A stretch of DNA of 64,000 nt from Pseudomonas gozinkensis (GCF_014863585.1 NZ_CP062253.1:2444501-2508500); one strand, 5' to 3'. Shown: positions 33,699 to 42,921, numbered from the stretch's first letter. Translations and numbers: made by a program. The notes: generated from the letters alone by a model not told the origin.

Positions 33699-34220
33699 CT
33701 AATGTGCTTGTTGAAGGGTTGCTCCCTGCGAAAGGGGTTTCTGCAATGAGTTGTTTTGTATCAGGGAGTTTTTTATATCTTTTGTGTTTTTGTAAATGTT
33801 GTCGATTTTCAAGTTGTAATCGGGAATTTGGTGGCCGGTCACAGTGATCGGGTCGCTGTCTTCAGTAATGTCAATCGCACATTTGCCATTTGGGCAAAGT
33901 GCGTTATAAGTCTTTGCGAAATCATCCAGATTCAATGTTTTTGTATGGGCAATAACGTTTTCCGCTTCGACTTTGCGGTTTGCAATCTCAGTACATTCCT
34001 CAGTTAATTCACTGATGAAGATAATAGATTGAGCATAAGCGCGCTGGGCATCAGGGTTTTGCGTGTGGGTGACCTTCTCGACGATTTTGTCGACCGCTGC
34101 GACAGCGCCATTGCACGGTATAACGGCGTTGCCAGCCTCATTTTCGGCGTCTTCTGCCACAACGTTTTGATTGATGAGTGACAGCAGGGCTCCGAGGAAA
34201 AAAAACAGTAAGCGATTCAT
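33699..34220 (-). CDS. Exported hypothetical protein, 173 residues
   Basis: A 173-residue protein with a signal peptide (LLFFFLGALLSLINQNVVAED). The mature chain is mostly helical, with four cysteines spaced as two likely disulfides (VIPCNGA, EECTEI, ALCPNGKC) and an Asn/Lys-rich tail (DNIYKNTKDIKNSLIQ). A GGGAGC ribosome site precedes the ATG, which overlaps the stop of the upstream membrane gene by four bases. No family recognised. Its operon partners suggest a function with the DUF1906 protein, perhaps as protective or docking factor. Confidence 0.7.
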   Translation of the reverse strand: MNRLLFFFLGALLSLINQNVVAEDAENEAGNAVIPCNGAVAAVDKIVEKVTHTQNPDAQRAYAQSIIFISELTEECTEIANRKVEAENVIAHTKTLNLDDFAKTYNALCPNGKCAIDITEDSDPITVTGHQIPDYNLKIDNIYKNTKDIKNSLIQNNSLQKPLSQGATLQQAH

Positions 34221-34852
34221 GGTGCCTTGCTCCCGTTTGCTGCATTTTCCTGCTTGAGCCTTTCCTGCATTTTTTCTTTGCTGACGAAACCCGGATTGCC
34301 GGTTACCGCAGACGTTGCACGGTTGTCGCTGGCCGATGTTTCTGCCAGGGGCCTGACGGAAAACGTTTTTACGGGTGGTTTGTAGGAATGTTCGATCGTG
34401 GCCAGGACCGCAGTAACAATGATGACGGCGCCAATGATCACTCCGACGATGCCAGGTGAGTACGCCGACAATGCGGCCTTGGCGTAAGCCGAAGGAGATT
34501 GATGCAATTCACCTGATAACCCGGTTGCTTTTTCATGGGCGAAAAAGGAGACAGCGAGGCCGGCGAATGCGATGGCTGCACCGACCAGAATCGCCAGGAG
34601 TCTGAGTAGTGTCAGGTCGATAAGTGCAATCGTTGAGAAGATGAAGGCCAAATCATCCTGCCCCCTGAGAGCCATGATATCTACCAGTTTGGAAACGGTA
34701 TAAGCAACAAATGTCAGCAGAAGGACAAGTATCAGGAACAGTCCACTTCCTGCGCCTAGCCAAATATATGTTTGCCAAGCTTGAGTGTTCCGGATTTTGT
34801 GAGCTTCCGGTGGGTGGGTAATGACAATTTCAGATGGCTCGATATCGTTCAC
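34217..34852 (-). CDS. Membrane protein, 211 residues
   Basis: A protein with three hydrophobic segments: YIWLGAGSGLFLILVLLLTF, LLRLLAILVGAAIAFAGLAV and IVGVIIGAVIIVTAVLATIE, followed by a charged cytoplasmic or periplasmic tail. The open frame extends to a TTG at 34921, but GTG at 34852 has GGAG eight bases upstream and is preferred. First gene of the three-gene operon, codon use is AT-richer than the surroundings. No family recognised. Confidence 0.65.
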   Translation of the reverse strand: MNDIEPSEIVITHPPEAHKIRNTQAWQTYIWLGAGSGLFLILVLLLTFVAYTVSKLVDIMALRGQDDLAFIFSTIALIDLTLLRLLAILVGAAIAFAGLAVSFFAHEKATGLSGELHQSPSAYAKAALSAYSPGIVGVIIGAVIIVTAVLATIEHSYKPPVKTFSVRPLAETSASDNRATSAVTGNPGFVSKEKMQERLKQENAANGSKAP

Positions 34853-35161
34853 GACTTCATCTCCATGAAGAAAGTGATGAGTGTTGTTTGTGGGTTTAGA
34901 CTTGGATCCATCAGCAGTCAATGGCGTTCGGTTAAATATTTTCGATGATGTAATAAGTTCGAAACAGTGTCTCGTGGTTGTTACGTAAAGTGTTTTGTTT
35001 GTGAGACGTTAAGTTGCTGTTTTATTGTTTTCCTTCTGTTTTATCAGCAATTGAAATAAGTATCCAACCTCCCATTCGATGTTGAATCGTCGTACTTGTG
35101 TCCGAACCATCCTTTGGCTAATCTCGGAAACCTGCAATGACAAGCACAAACAGGCAAAACC

Positions 35162-35947
35162 ATGCACGATCATTCCGCTTCCGAGCTTCCTTCCCTGCGC
35201 CGGCAGAAAATCCTTTTGATCCTTGAACGTGACGGCAAGGTCATGGCGTCCGAGTTGAGCCAGCATTTTGCCGTGTCCGAAGACACCATCCGCCGCGATC
35301 TGGCCGAACTGGACACCGCCGGACTGGTGCAGCGGGTACACGGCGGCGCGCTGCCGAGGCCCAAGGACACCGGCAAGGATTACTTCACCCGGCTGGACGA
35401 GATCGACGAGGTGAAGATTCGTCTGGCGCAGTTGGCGGCGCAGCAGATTCGGAATGGGCAAACGGTGATGTTCGACTCCGGTTCCACCTCGTTGCAGGTG
35501 GCGCGCTCGTTGCCCAGGGACATCAGCCTCACGGCGGTCACGGCCTCACCGATGACGGCGATTGCGTTGTCCGAATACTCGGGCATCAAGGTGATTCTGG
35601 CGGGCGGGCAGCTCAATCCGAAAACCATGTCGGCCGGCGGTCATGAGGCGCTGCGGCTGCTGTCGGGGATCAAGGCGGATCTGGCGATCACCGGGGTCTG
35701 CGCGATTCATCCGGAGGTGGGCATCACCTCGCTGCATTTCGATGAAGTGCCGGTCAAGCAGGCGCTGCTCGACTGCGCGGCGCGGGTGATTGCCGTGACC
35801 ACGGCGGACAAGCTCGGCGCGGTGGAGCCGTTTGTGGTGGCGCCGTGCGAGCGCTTGCACACGCTGATCACCGAACGGCATGTGGCGTCGGGGAGTGTCG
35901 AGGACTATCGGCGGTTGGGGATTGAGGTGGAGCAGTTGCCTGACTGA
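35162..35947 (+). CDS. DeoR-family transcriptional regulator
   Basis: A 261-residue DeoR-type repressor. The N-terminal helix-turn-helix is LERDGKVMASELSQHFAVSEDTIRRDLAELD with the family signature, then GLVQRVHGGALP. The C-terminal sugar-phosphate sensor domain has MFDSGSTSLQVARSL and the DLAITGVCAIHPEVGIT segment. Most relatives answer to phosphorylated sugars. No sugar operon adjoins it here, so its target is unknown; the nearest genes belong to polyamine use on the opposite strand. Confidence 0.92.
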   Translation: MHDHSASELPSLRRQKILLILERDGKVMASELSQHFAVSEDTIRRDLAELDTAGLVQRVHGGALPRPKDTGKDYFTRLDEIDEVKIRLAQLAAQQIRNGQTVMFDSGSTSLQVARSLPRDISLTAVTASPMTAIALSEYSGIKVILAGGQLNPKTMSAGGHEALRLLSGIKADLAITGVCAIHPEVGITSLHFDEVPVKQALLDCAARVIAVTTADKLGAVEPFVVAPCERLHTLITERHVASGSVEDYRRLGIEVEQLPD

Positions 35948-35972
35948 GATTTTGTGGTGACGCTGATGGCAC

Positions 35973-36062
35973 TATCGCTGGCAAGCCAGCTCCCACAGTG
36001 TCCTAGGAGTATTCAAAACTAAGGTACACCGCGGACTTTGTGGGAGCTGGCTTGCCAGCGAA
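35973..36062. repeat. REP-type palindromic pair
   Basis: CGCTGGCAAGCCAGCTCCCA on the left and TGGGAGCTGGCTTGCCAGCG on the right, about 36 bases apart, in the gap between convergent genes. Confidence 0.85.
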
Positions 36063-36110
36063 GAGGCCAGTCGACCCAATGCATAAACCAGCATGCAGTC
36101 AAAAGATCGA

Positions 36111-37394
36111 TCAGCGCAGTTTTTCCAGCATCTGGTAGTACCACATGCCCGCCGCCAGCATCGGATTCCCCAGCAGATCGCCCATCGGCACGCGAATGTG
36201 CGAGCACGCGGCAAACGTGTCGAACTGCTGCATCTGCCCGGTGATCGCCCGGCTCATGATCTCGCCCATGATGTGGGTCGTGGCGATGCCGTGGCCCGAG
36301 TAGCCCTGGCAATACCAGACGTTGTCCGAGAGCTTGCCCAGCTGCGGGATGCGGTTGATGACGATGCCCATCGCGCAGCTCCACTGGTAGTCGATCTTCA
36401 CGCCTTTGAGCGCCGGGAAGGTCTGTTCGATGCACGGCCGCAGTTCGCCGGCGATGTCCCGTGAGTCCTTGCCGCTGTAGTTGGCGCCGCCGCCGAACAG
36501 CAGGCGGCCGTCGGCGGTGAGGCGGTAGTAATCGAGGACGAAGCGGCAGTCGTAAACGGCGAGGTCCTCGGGGTTGATCTGCTTTGCCAGATCGCCCAGC
36601 GGTTCGGTGGTGACGATGCCGCCCATGGCCGGGAAGATCTTGCCCTTGAGCTGGCCCGGCTCAAGCTTGTGGTAGACATCGCCGGCCAGCAGCACTTGAT
36701 TGGCGTCGATCCGGCCGTGGGCGGTGCGCACGCCCGGGCTGTCGCCGTGAATGATCTCCAGCACTTCACTGTTTTCGAAGATCAGCGCGCCGAGGCTTTC
36801 CGCCGCCCGGGCCTCGCCGATGCACAGGTTGAGCGGGTGCAGGTGCATGTTGCGGGTGTTTTTGATTGCGCCGTGATAAAGGTCGCTTTGCAGCAGATCG
36901 CGCACCTGGCTGCGGTCGAGCAGGCTGACTTCATCACCCATGCCGCGACGCACGGCTTCGTCATGGTCGCTGCGCAAACCGGCCATGTGGCTCGGCTTGT
37001 ACGCCGCGTGCAAATGGCCGTGCTTGAGGTCGCAATCGATCGCGTACTTCTCGACCCGTTGCTTGATGATTTCGTGCCCACGCCAGCGCAGGTGCCAGAT
37101 GAAATCATCGACCTCATCGCCCAATGTATTGCGCATCTGTTTGCGCATCGCGCCGTCGCCGGAGAGGCTGCCGGTGACCTGACCGCCATTGCGCCCGGTG
37201 GCGCCCCAGCCGATCTTGTGGCTTTCGACGATGGCGACTTTCAGGCCTTTTTCGGCCAGTTCCACGGCCGTGGCAACGCCGGTGAAACCGCCGCCGATGA
37301 TCACCACATCGACCTTGTGCCGACCTTGCAGGGTCGGGTAGTCGGTGTCGCGGTTGAGGGTCGCGGTGTAGTAGGAATTGCTGCGTTCAGTCAT
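36111..37394 (-). CDS. FAD-dependent oxidoreductase, second PuuB-like
   Basis: A 427-residue DAO-family flavoprotein with the same length and layout as puuB at 19792: N-terminal NSYYTATLNRDTDYPTLQG, the FAD fold VVIIGGGFTGVATAVELAEKG and GATGRNGGQVTG. It probably oxidises a gamma-glutamylated amine. The ATG at 37394 gives the conserved N-terminus; the much longer open frame upstream runs through a REP element and is not coding. It follows the second synthetase gene with a REP pair in between. Substrate preference relative to puuB is unknown. Confidence 0.9.
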   Translation of the reverse strand: MTERSNSYYTATLNRDTDYPTLQGRHKVDVVIIGGGFTGVATAVELAEKGLKVAIVESHKIGWGATGRNGGQVTGSLSGDGAMRKQMRNTLGDEVDDFIWHLRWRGHEIIKQRVEKYAIDCDLKHGHLHAAYKPSHMAGLRSDHDEAVRRGMGDEVSLLDRSQVRDLLQSDLYHGAIKNTRNMHLHPLNLCIGEARAAESLGALIFENSEVLEIIHGDSPGVRTAHGRIDANQVLLAGDVYHKLEPGQLKGKIFPAMGGIVTTEPLGDLAKQINPEDLAVYDCRFVLDYYRLTADGRLLFGGGANYSGKDSRDIAGELRPCIEQTFPALKGVKIDYQWSCAMGIVINRIPQLGKLSDNVWYCQGYSGHGIATTHIMGEIMSRAITGQMQQFDTFAACSHIRVPMGDLLGNPMLAAGMWYYQMLEKLR

Positions 37395-37427
37395 TTCAGT
37401 GTCCAGATTCGGGAGTCGGTGCACGGA

Positions 37428-37526
37428 CCCTGTGGGAGCGAGCTTGCTCGCGAAAAGCGTTGTATCAGTCACCTGAAATGTTGAATGTGACGACGCTTTC
37501 GCGAGCAAGCTCGCTCCCACAAGGGG
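37428..37526. repeat. REP-type palindromic pair inside an operon
   Basis: CTGTGGGAGCGAGCTTGCTC and its complement flank about 42 bases between the second synthetase and oxidase genes. Located within a likely transcript, it may stabilise or end part of the mRNA. Confidence 0.9.
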
Positions 37527-37540
37527 GGCGGAGTGATTAA

Positions 37541-38905
37541 TCAGGCTTCGGTCAGGTACCAACGCCAGTCCTGCTCGCCCACTTCGGCCATGAACTGCCG
37601 GTATTCCGCACGCTTCACCGCCAGATACACCCCGAGGAATTCCTGCCCCAGCGCATCCCGCGCCCACACCGAATTTTCCAGTGCCGTGAGCGAGGTCAGC
37701 CAGTCGGTCGGCAGCAATTCTTTCGCCTGGGCATAGCCATTGCCTTCCACTGGCTCGCCCGGATCGATGTCTTCTTTTATCCCGCGATGGATACCCGCCA
37801 GGATCGCCGCCGCTGCCAGATACGGGTTGGCATCGGCGCCGCAAATGCGGTGTTCGATGTGCCGGGTGTTGGCCGGGCCGCCGGGCACGCGCAGGCTGAC
37901 AGTGCGGTTGTCGACGCCCCAGGTCGGCGCCAGTGGCGCGTAGCTGTTGGCCTGAAAACGGCGGTAGGAGTTGGCGTTGGGGCAGAACAGCAGCAGCGAA
38001 TCGAGCAACGAGGCGAGCATCCCGCCAATCGCCGTGCGCAGCAGCGGGGTGCCGGCCGGGTCCTCGGAGGCAAACAGATTGCGTCCCTCGGCATCGGCGA
38101 GGCTGACGTGCATGTGCATGCCGGTGCCGGCCAGATGATCGAACGGCTTGGCCATGAACGTCGCCTGCATCCCGTGCTTGTGCGCCACGGCTTTGACCAG
38201 CCGTTTGTAGCGCACGGCCTGATCCATCGCCTCCAGCGCATCGCCGTGTTCGAGGGTGATTTCCACCTGGCCCGGTGCGTATTCCGAGATTGCCGTGCGC
38301 GCCGGAATGCCGTGCAGTTTGCAGGCGCTGTAGAGGTCGGCGAGGAACGGTTCGATCTGTTCCAGCTCACGCAAACCGTAGACCTGCGTGTGTCGCGGTC
38401 GACCACCGTCGGCATCCAGCGCCGGTTGCGGACGACCGTTGTGATCGCGTTTGGCGTCGAGCAGATAAAACTCCAGCTCGCAGGCCATCACCGGGTGGAA
38501 ACCCTCGGCTTTCAAGCGGTCGATGACCTTGATCAACAGGTGACGCGGATCGGCGATGCTCGCCGGCATGCCTTGTTGCGGGTGCATGCTGACCTGCACC
38601 GCAGCGGTCGGAATCTGCCGCCACGGCAGGCGCACCAGACTGCCTTCCAGCGGGTAGGCGCGGCAGTCGATGTCGCCGACGTCCCACACCAGACCTGAGT
38701 TCTCCACGTCTTCACCTTGCACCGTCAGGCCGAGAATGGTACTTGGCAGCGGGCGGCCGCTTTCGTACACGGCGAGCAGTTCTTCGCGGTGCAACAGTTT
38801 GCCGCGCGGCACGCCGTTGGCGTCGAGGATGAACAGCTCGATCATGTCGATGTCGGGGTTCTGCTCCAGAAAGCGACGGGCGTCTTCAATGGCTGCGAAT
38901 TTCAT
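37541..38905 (-). CDS. Glutamine-synthetase-family gamma-glutamylpolyamine synthetase, second copy
   Basis: A 454-residue enzyme related to spuB at 16679 but clearly distinct. Seen: LFILDANGVPRGKLLHREE, metal-site CELEFYLLDAK, GTGMHMHVSLADAEG, NSYRRFQANSYAPLAP and RHIEHRICGADANPYL. It should join glutamate to an amine such as putrescine, cadaverine or spermidine. The ATG at 38905 has only a weak ribosome site (GAGTGAT); a leader of about 300 bases with two tiny frames lies upstream. Pairs with the oxidase at 36111. Confidence 0.9.
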   Translation of the reverse strand: MKFAAIEDARRFLEQNPDIDMIELFILDANGVPRGKLLHREELLAVYESGRPLPSTILGLTVQGEDVENSGLVWDVGDIDCRAYPLEGSLVRLPWRQIPTAAVQVSMHPQQGMPASIADPRHLLIKVIDRLKAEGFHPVMACELEFYLLDAKRDHNGRPQPALDADGGRPRHTQVYGLRELEQIEPFLADLYSACKLHGIPARTAISEYAPGQVEITLEHGDALEAMDQAVRYKRLVKAVAHKHGMQATFMAKPFDHLAGTGMHMHVSLADAEGRNLFASEDPAGTPLLRTAIGGMLASLLDSLLLFCPNANSYRRFQANSYAPLAPTWGVDNRTVSLRVPGGPANTRHIEHRICGADANPYLAAAAILAGIHRGIKEDIDPGEPVEGNGYAQAKELLPTDWLTSLTALENSVWARDALGQEFLGVYLAVKRAEYRQFMAEVGEQDWRWYLTEA

Positions 38906-39036
38906 AATCAATCACTCACGATGGCGCCGCACAGGCGCGCAGATTCGGGCCGGGCGCAGCGCGGCAAAAGGCGCGGGCGTCCTGGCAGGGATATCGAAAA
39001 AAGAGGGGGGAGCTGTCGCGGTTTTTAACGGCGCGA

Positions 39037-39126
39037 TCAGACGGGCAGGCAGATATCCGGCGGGCGTGCGGAGTGACGCAGCTTGGAACGGCTCAGGGCC
39101 ATGGGGAGATTGACGATGCGATTCAT
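39037..39126 (-). CDS. Possible leader peptide 2, 29 residues
   Basis: An ATG at 39126 overlaps the stop of the preceding tiny frame (ATGA) and has AGGGG five bases upstream. The product (MNRIVNLPMALSRSKLRHSA, then RPPDICLPV) is basic and has no known relative. The coupled pair looks like a translated leader of the synthetase transcript. Confidence 0.3.
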   Translation of the reverse strand: MNRIVNLPMALSRSKLRHSARPPDICLPV

Positions 39127-39200
39127 GCGCGGCCCCTGTGAAGGAGGGCGCACAGTGCAGAGACGTTCAACGATTCTGATTGTTGGAGTGACGTGCTCAT
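39123..39200 (-). CDS. Possible leader peptide 1, 25 residues
   Basis: An ATG at 39200 with GGAA nine bases upstream opens a 25-codon frame (MSTSLQQSESLNVSALCALL, then HRGRA) that ends at 39123, overlapping the next tiny frame by four bases. Real translation is unproven. Confidence 0.3.
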   Translation of the reverse strand: MSTSLQQSESLNVSALCALLHRGRA

Positions 39201-39231
39201 GACGCGTGTTTCCGTTGGCGGAAAACGTCGG

Positions 39232-39250
39232 CGGCGGGAGAGTCCCGCCG
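39232..39250 (-). terminator. Stem-loop downstream of chrA
   Basis: CGGCGGGA, loop GAG, TCCCGCCG; on the minus strand it is followed by GACGTTTTCC. It sits about 80 bases past the chrA stop and probably ends that transcript. Confidence 0.55.
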
Positions 39251-39330
39251 TGCCGGTGTGGCTGGATAGTAAGGGGGAATCCCCGGATAAGTAAACGCCT
39301 GATTCCGCGAGCGGTGGCCTGCCACCCGGT

Positions 39331-40686
39331 TCAGCGCAGCAGGTGAAACCCCAGCCCTACGAGGGCGCAAACGATCAACACCTCGATCACGCCGCGCTTG
39401 AAAAAGAACAGGGCGAGGGCGGCCATGAGGGCCAGCACGATCGAGAACACATCGGGCTGACCGGTAAAACCGTCGGGCCAGAACACGTGGTAAGCAAAGA
39501 AACACGCCAGATTGAGGATCACCCCGACCACCGCTGCGGTGATCGCGGTCAGTGGCGCGGTGAATTTCAGTTCGTTGTGCGTCGACTCCACCAACGGCCC
39601 GCCCGCGAGGATGAACAGGAAAGAAGGCAGGAAGGTGAACCAGGTCACCAGCGTCGCGGCCAATGCACCGGCGGTGAACGCGTGTTCCGGGCCGTACATC
39701 GGTTGCACGTAGGCGCCGACGAACCCGACAAACGCCACCACCATGATCAGCGGCCCCGGCGTGGTTTCGCCCAGGGCCAGGCCGTCGATCATCTGCGTCG
39801 GCGTCAGCCAGCCGTAATGTCCGACCGCACCTTGATACACGTAGGGCAGCACGGCGTAAGCGCCACCGAATGTGAGCAATGCTGCTTTGGTGAAGAACCA
39901 GCCCATCTGCGTGAAGGTGCCGTCCCAGCCGAACAGCGCCGTCAGCAGCGCCATCGGCAGACACCACAGCAACGCACCGATCAGCACCAGACGCAGCAGC
40001 CTCGGCAGGCTGAACCGCGCATGCTCGGGTGGCGGGGTGTCGTCATCGATCAGTGCCGGACCGAAGGACTTTTCGCTGCCGCGATGACCGCCGTTGCTGA
40101 AGCGCTGCGGCGCCCAGCGTCCGCCGAAATAGCCGATCAATGCCGCGCCGAGCACGATCAGCGGGAACGGCACGTTGAAGGCAAAAATCGCCACGAACGC
40201 GGCGCCGGCGATTGCCCACAGCCAGCTGTTCTTCAACGCTCTCGAGCCGATGCGATGGGCCGCGTGCAGCACAATCGCGGTCACCGCCGGTTTGATCCCG
40301 TAAAACACACCGGCCACCGCTGGCACGTCGCCGAACGCGATGTACACCCAGGACAAAGCGATCAGGATCAGCAGCGACGGCAACACAAACAGCGCACCGG
40401 CCAGCACGCCGCCACGGGTGCGGTGCAGCAGCCAGCCGATGTAGGTCGCCAGCTGCTGGGCCTCGGGGCCGGGCAGCAACATGCAGTAGTTGAGGGCATG
40501 GAGGAAGCGTCGTTCGGAGATCCAGCGCCGGCGCTCCACCAGTTCCTGATGCATGATCGCGATCTGCCCGGCGGGGCCGCCGAAGCCGATGCAGCCGAGT
40601 TTCAGCCAGAAGGGCCAGGCCTGGCGCAGGGTGATGGGTTGAGGGCGGGGCAAGTCCTTTGGCGTTTCGCTCAATTGCGGCTCCAC
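39331..40686 (-). CDS. chrA: Chromate transporter ChrA, long (two-domain) form
   Basis: A 451-residue inner-membrane exporter of chromate made of two homologous CHR domains. The first shows GCIGFGGPAGQIAIMHQE and LNYCMLLPGPEAQQLATYIGW; the second shows FTKAALLTFGGAYAVLPYVYQG and DGLALGETTPGPLIMVVAFVG. The central linker is hydrophilic (DDDTPPPEHARF). The start codon appears to be GTG at 40686 with a weak ribosome site. Gives chromate resistance in characterised relatives. No chrB-type regulator adjoins it. Confidence 0.93.
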   Translation of the reverse strand: MEPQLSETPKDLPRPQPITLRQAWPFWLKLGCIGFGGPAGQIAIMHQELVERRRWISERRFLHALNYCMLLPGPEAQQLATYIGWLLHRTRGGVLAGALFVLPSLLILIALSWVYIAFGDVPAVAGVFYGIKPAVTAIVLHAAHRIGSRALKNSWLWAIAGAAFVAIFAFNVPFPLIVLGAALIGYFGGRWAPQRFSNGGHRGSEKSFGPALIDDDTPPPEHARFSLPRLLRLVLIGALLWCLPMALLTALFGWDGTFTQMGWFFTKAALLTFGGAYAVLPYVYQGAVGHYGWLTPTQMIDGLALGETTPGPLIMVVAFVGFVGAYVQPMYGPEHAFTAGALAATLVTWFTFLPSFLFILAGGPLVESTHNELKFTAPLTAITAAVVGVILNLACFFAYHVFWPDGFTGQPDVFSIVLALMAALALFFFKRGVIEVLIVCALVGLGFHLLR

Positions 40687-40745
40687 GTTCGAATCGGCGG
40701 GAGTCGCTATCTAATCAGGCTTTTGTTGCAGCCGACAGTACCCGG

Positions 40746-41207
40746 TCAGGCATGTGCCAGACTCCAGCGAAACGCCGCATTCTGATCACTCTCCCGCGCC
40801 TCGACCCAATGCGAACCCTCAGGTGTAGTCTCACGCTTCCAGAACGGCGCACGGGTCTTCAGCACATCCATGATGAACGCACAGGCCTCAAACGCCGCAT
40901 GCCGATGCTTGCTGCTCACGCCAACAAACACGATCGGCTCGCTCACCGACAGGGCGCCGACCCGATGCACAATCTCCACCGCCAGCAACGGCCAGCGTTC
41001 GCGAGCCTGTTCGGCGATCTGCTCCAGAGCCTTCTCGGTCATGCCCGGGTAGTGCTCCAGAAACAGCTCGGTCACCGACTGCCCGACGTTCAGATCCCGC
41101 ACATAACCAATGAAATTCACCACCGCGCCCACCCGAGGATTGCGCGCATGCAAATCGGCAATCAACTGACCGGCATCGAAGCCTTTACGCTGGACTCGAA
41201 CACCCAT
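40746..41207 (-). CDS. moaE: Molybdopterin synthase catalytic subunit MoaE
   Basis: A 153-residue large subunit of molybdopterin synthase, which inserts two sulfurs into cyclic pyranopterin monophosphate. Family motifs are FIGYVRDLN, EHYPGMTEKALEQI, HRVGALSVSEPIVFVGVSSKHRHAAFEA and the active-site Lys segment KTRAPFWKRE. It starts three bases after the moaD stop, in the order moaC-moaD-moaE downstream of fdhD. Confidence 0.96.
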   Translation of the reverse strand: MGVRVQRKGFDAGQLIADLHARNPRVGAVVNFIGYVRDLNVGQSVTELFLEHYPGMTEKALEQIAEQARERWPLLAVEIVHRVGALSVSEPIVFVGVSSKHRHAAFEACAFIMDVLKTRAPFWKRETTPEGSHWVEARESDQNAAFRWSLAHA

Positions 41208-41210
41208 GCC

Positions 41211-41462
41211 TCAGCCCCCCGTGACCGGCGGGAAAAACGCGATCTCGTCGAAATCCTCGATCGCCTGATCCGGCTGACACAGCTCCTGATTCACCGCGCA
41301 CATCAGGTTGCCGGCGCCGAGCACTTCACGCCAGACATCGCCGCGCTGCATCAGCATCTGCCGCACGTCCTCGACACAGGCGAGAGTGTCGCTGGCCGGA
41401 ATCTTTTCACCGCCCAGATTGAGCCGGTCACGGTAGCTGGCGAAGTAGTTGATCAGAATCAT
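41211..41462 (-). CDS. moaD: Molybdopterin synthase sulfur carrier MoaD
   Basis: An 83-residue ubiquitin-like sulfur carrier. The essential C-terminal Gly-Gly is present (FFPPVTGG); it is adenylated and thiocarboxylated by MoeB before serving MoaE. The ATG at 41462 overlaps the moaC stop by four bases, so the genes are translationally coupled. Confidence 0.95.
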   Translation of the reverse strand: MILINYFASYRDRLNLGGEKIPASDTLACVEDVRQMLMQRGDVWREVLGAGNLMCAVNQELCQPDQAIEDFDEIAFFPPVTGG

Positions 41463-41944
41463 TGCGGGTTCTCCCATTCAAAGTGGCCGGAGCGCCCGCC
41501 CTGTTTGCTCAGCAGGCGGATGTCGCCGATGACCATCGCCCGGTCCACCGCCTTGCACATGTCGTAGATCGTCAATGCGGCGACGCTGGCGGCGGTCAGG
41601 GCTTCGAGTTCGACGCCGGTCTGGCCGGTGAGGCGGCAGGTGCTGGTGATCTGCACGCGGTCCGGCTCGCAGGCCTTGAGCTCGACGTGGATCGAACTGA
41701 GCAGCAGCGCATGACACAGCAGAATCAACTCGTGGGTGCGCTTGGCCGCCTGAATCCCGGCGATCCGCGCCACGGCGAACACGTCGCCCTTGGGGTGGCC
41801 GTTGGACTGGATCATTTGCAGGGTTTGCGGGCGCATCTGCACCCAGGCCTGGGCGGTGGCTTCGCGGCGGGTCGCGGCTTTGTCGCTGACATCGACCATG
41901 TTGGCGCGGCCCTGATCGTCGAGGTGGGTGAGGGTGTTGCTCAT
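41459..41944 (-). CDS. moaC: Cyclic pyranopterin monophosphate synthase MoaC
   Basis: A 161-residue MoaC that makes cyclic pyranopterin monophosphate together with MoaA. Motifs: [39 protein letters not shown], and [24 protein letters not shown]. The ATG at 41944 overlaps the fdhD stop by four bases. No moaA is in the window. Confidence 0.96.
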   Translation of the reverse strand: MSNTLTHLDDQGRANMVDVSDKAATRREATAQAWVQMRPQTLQMIQSNGHPKGDVFAVARIAGIQAAKRTHELILLCHALLLSSIHVELKACEPDRVQITSTCRLTGQTGVELEALTAASVAALTIYDMCKAVDRAMVIGDIRLLSKQGGRSGHFEWENPQ

Positions 41945-42783
41945 GCGGTGGGCTCCTGGATCGGGCTGTAGATTCGCGGGGCGTTGCGGTGCGGGACGTG
42001 GATCAGGTTCAAGCGGTGCTTGAGCGCCCAGCGCACGGTCAGCGCAGTAGGGGCGGACAGGCTGACGAGGGTGCCGAGGCGGGCGCGCACGGCTTTGTGG
42101 ATCAGTTCGAGGCTGCAACGGCTGGTGACCACGACGAAACCCTGGCGCGCATCAAGGCCTTCGAATTGCAGGGCGCCGATCAGCTTGTCGAGGGCGTTGT
42201 GGCGGCCGATGTCTTCGCGGCACAGCCGCGCTTCGCCGTCGACGTCGAAGTACAACGCCGCGTGCAGGGCGCCGCTGCTGCGGGCCAGCTGTTGGGCCTG
42301 TTCGATGCGTTGGCGGATGCCGTCGAAATGCGCGGCCGGTGGCAGCGGTGTCGGGGTCAGTATGTCCAGCTGCGGCAGCGCCTGTTCAAGGGCTTCCACG
42401 CCACAGAGGCCGCAGCCGCTGGTGCCCGCCATTTGCCGGCGGTGATCTTTCAGGGCCCAGAAGGCACGGCTGGAAATCTGTACGTCGGCCTGGCAAGCCT
42501 GGTCGAAATGGGTCAGGCGGATGTCATGTATATCGTCGAGGCGGTCGACGATGGCGTTGCTCAGGCTGAAGCCGCGAATGAAGTCCTCGATGTTGCCGGG
42601 CGAGACCATCATCACCGCCTGGTTCAAGCCGTTGTAGCTGATGGCTAATGCAATTTCCGCTGCCAGCGCCGCGTGGGACACCGGCGCGTCGTCGAGGTAT
42701 TCGCGGTACGCCACTTGCGAAGGTTGTGGCGCGGGAGCGTTGGCGTCGCCCGGTTCGATGGTTGTTTCAACCTGACACAGCAT
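41941..42783 (-). CDS. fdhD: Formate dehydrogenase sulfurtransferase FdhD
   Basis: A 280-residue FdhD, which carries sulfur from a desulfurase to the Mo cofactor of formate dehydrogenases. The paired cysteines are in [11 protein letters not shown] (Cys124, Cys127). Other marks are [30 protein letters not shown] and [15 protein letters not shown]. First gene of the fdhD-moaCDE run. No formate dehydrogenase structural gene is nearby. Confidence 0.95.
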   Translation of the reverse strand: MLCQVETTIEPGDANAPAPQPSQVAYREYLDDAPVSHAALAAEIALAISYNGLNQAVMMVSPGNIEDFIRGFSLSNAIVDRLDDIHDIRLTHFDQACQADVQISSRAFWALKDHRRQMAGTSGCGLCGVEALEQALPQLDILTPTPLPPAAHFDGIRQRIEQAQQLARSSGALHAALYFDVDGEARLCREDIGRHNALDKLIGALQFEGLDARQGFVVVTSRCSLELIHKAVRARLGTLVSLSAPTALTVRWALKHRLNLIHVPHRNAPRIYSPIQEPTA

Positions 42784-42921
42784 CTTGAAAATCCCCGAAG
42801 CGCTGAAGTGGGTTCAGGCTACGGGGCAGGGAAAAGTGCGTCCAATCGCTTGTTCCGATGTAGTGATTGGCTTGGTCGATGACGGCTTTCACATTATGGA
42901 TTTGTATTGATTGATCTGGCC

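Larger units (their letters stand above)
38906..39330. other. Leader/intergenic stretch upstream of the second synthetase
   Basis: About 425 bases. It holds a stem-loop ending the chrA transcript (39232-39250), then on the minus strand two overlapping tiny frames (39200-39123 and 39126-39037), then about 130 bases to the synthetase start. No longer gene is supported. Confidence 0.4.

Noticed and set aside
36111..37844. A 577-codon extended form of the second oxidase
   Set aside because: The extension passes through a REP pair and the 3' end of the synthetase gene; the ATG at 37394 gives the family N-terminus.
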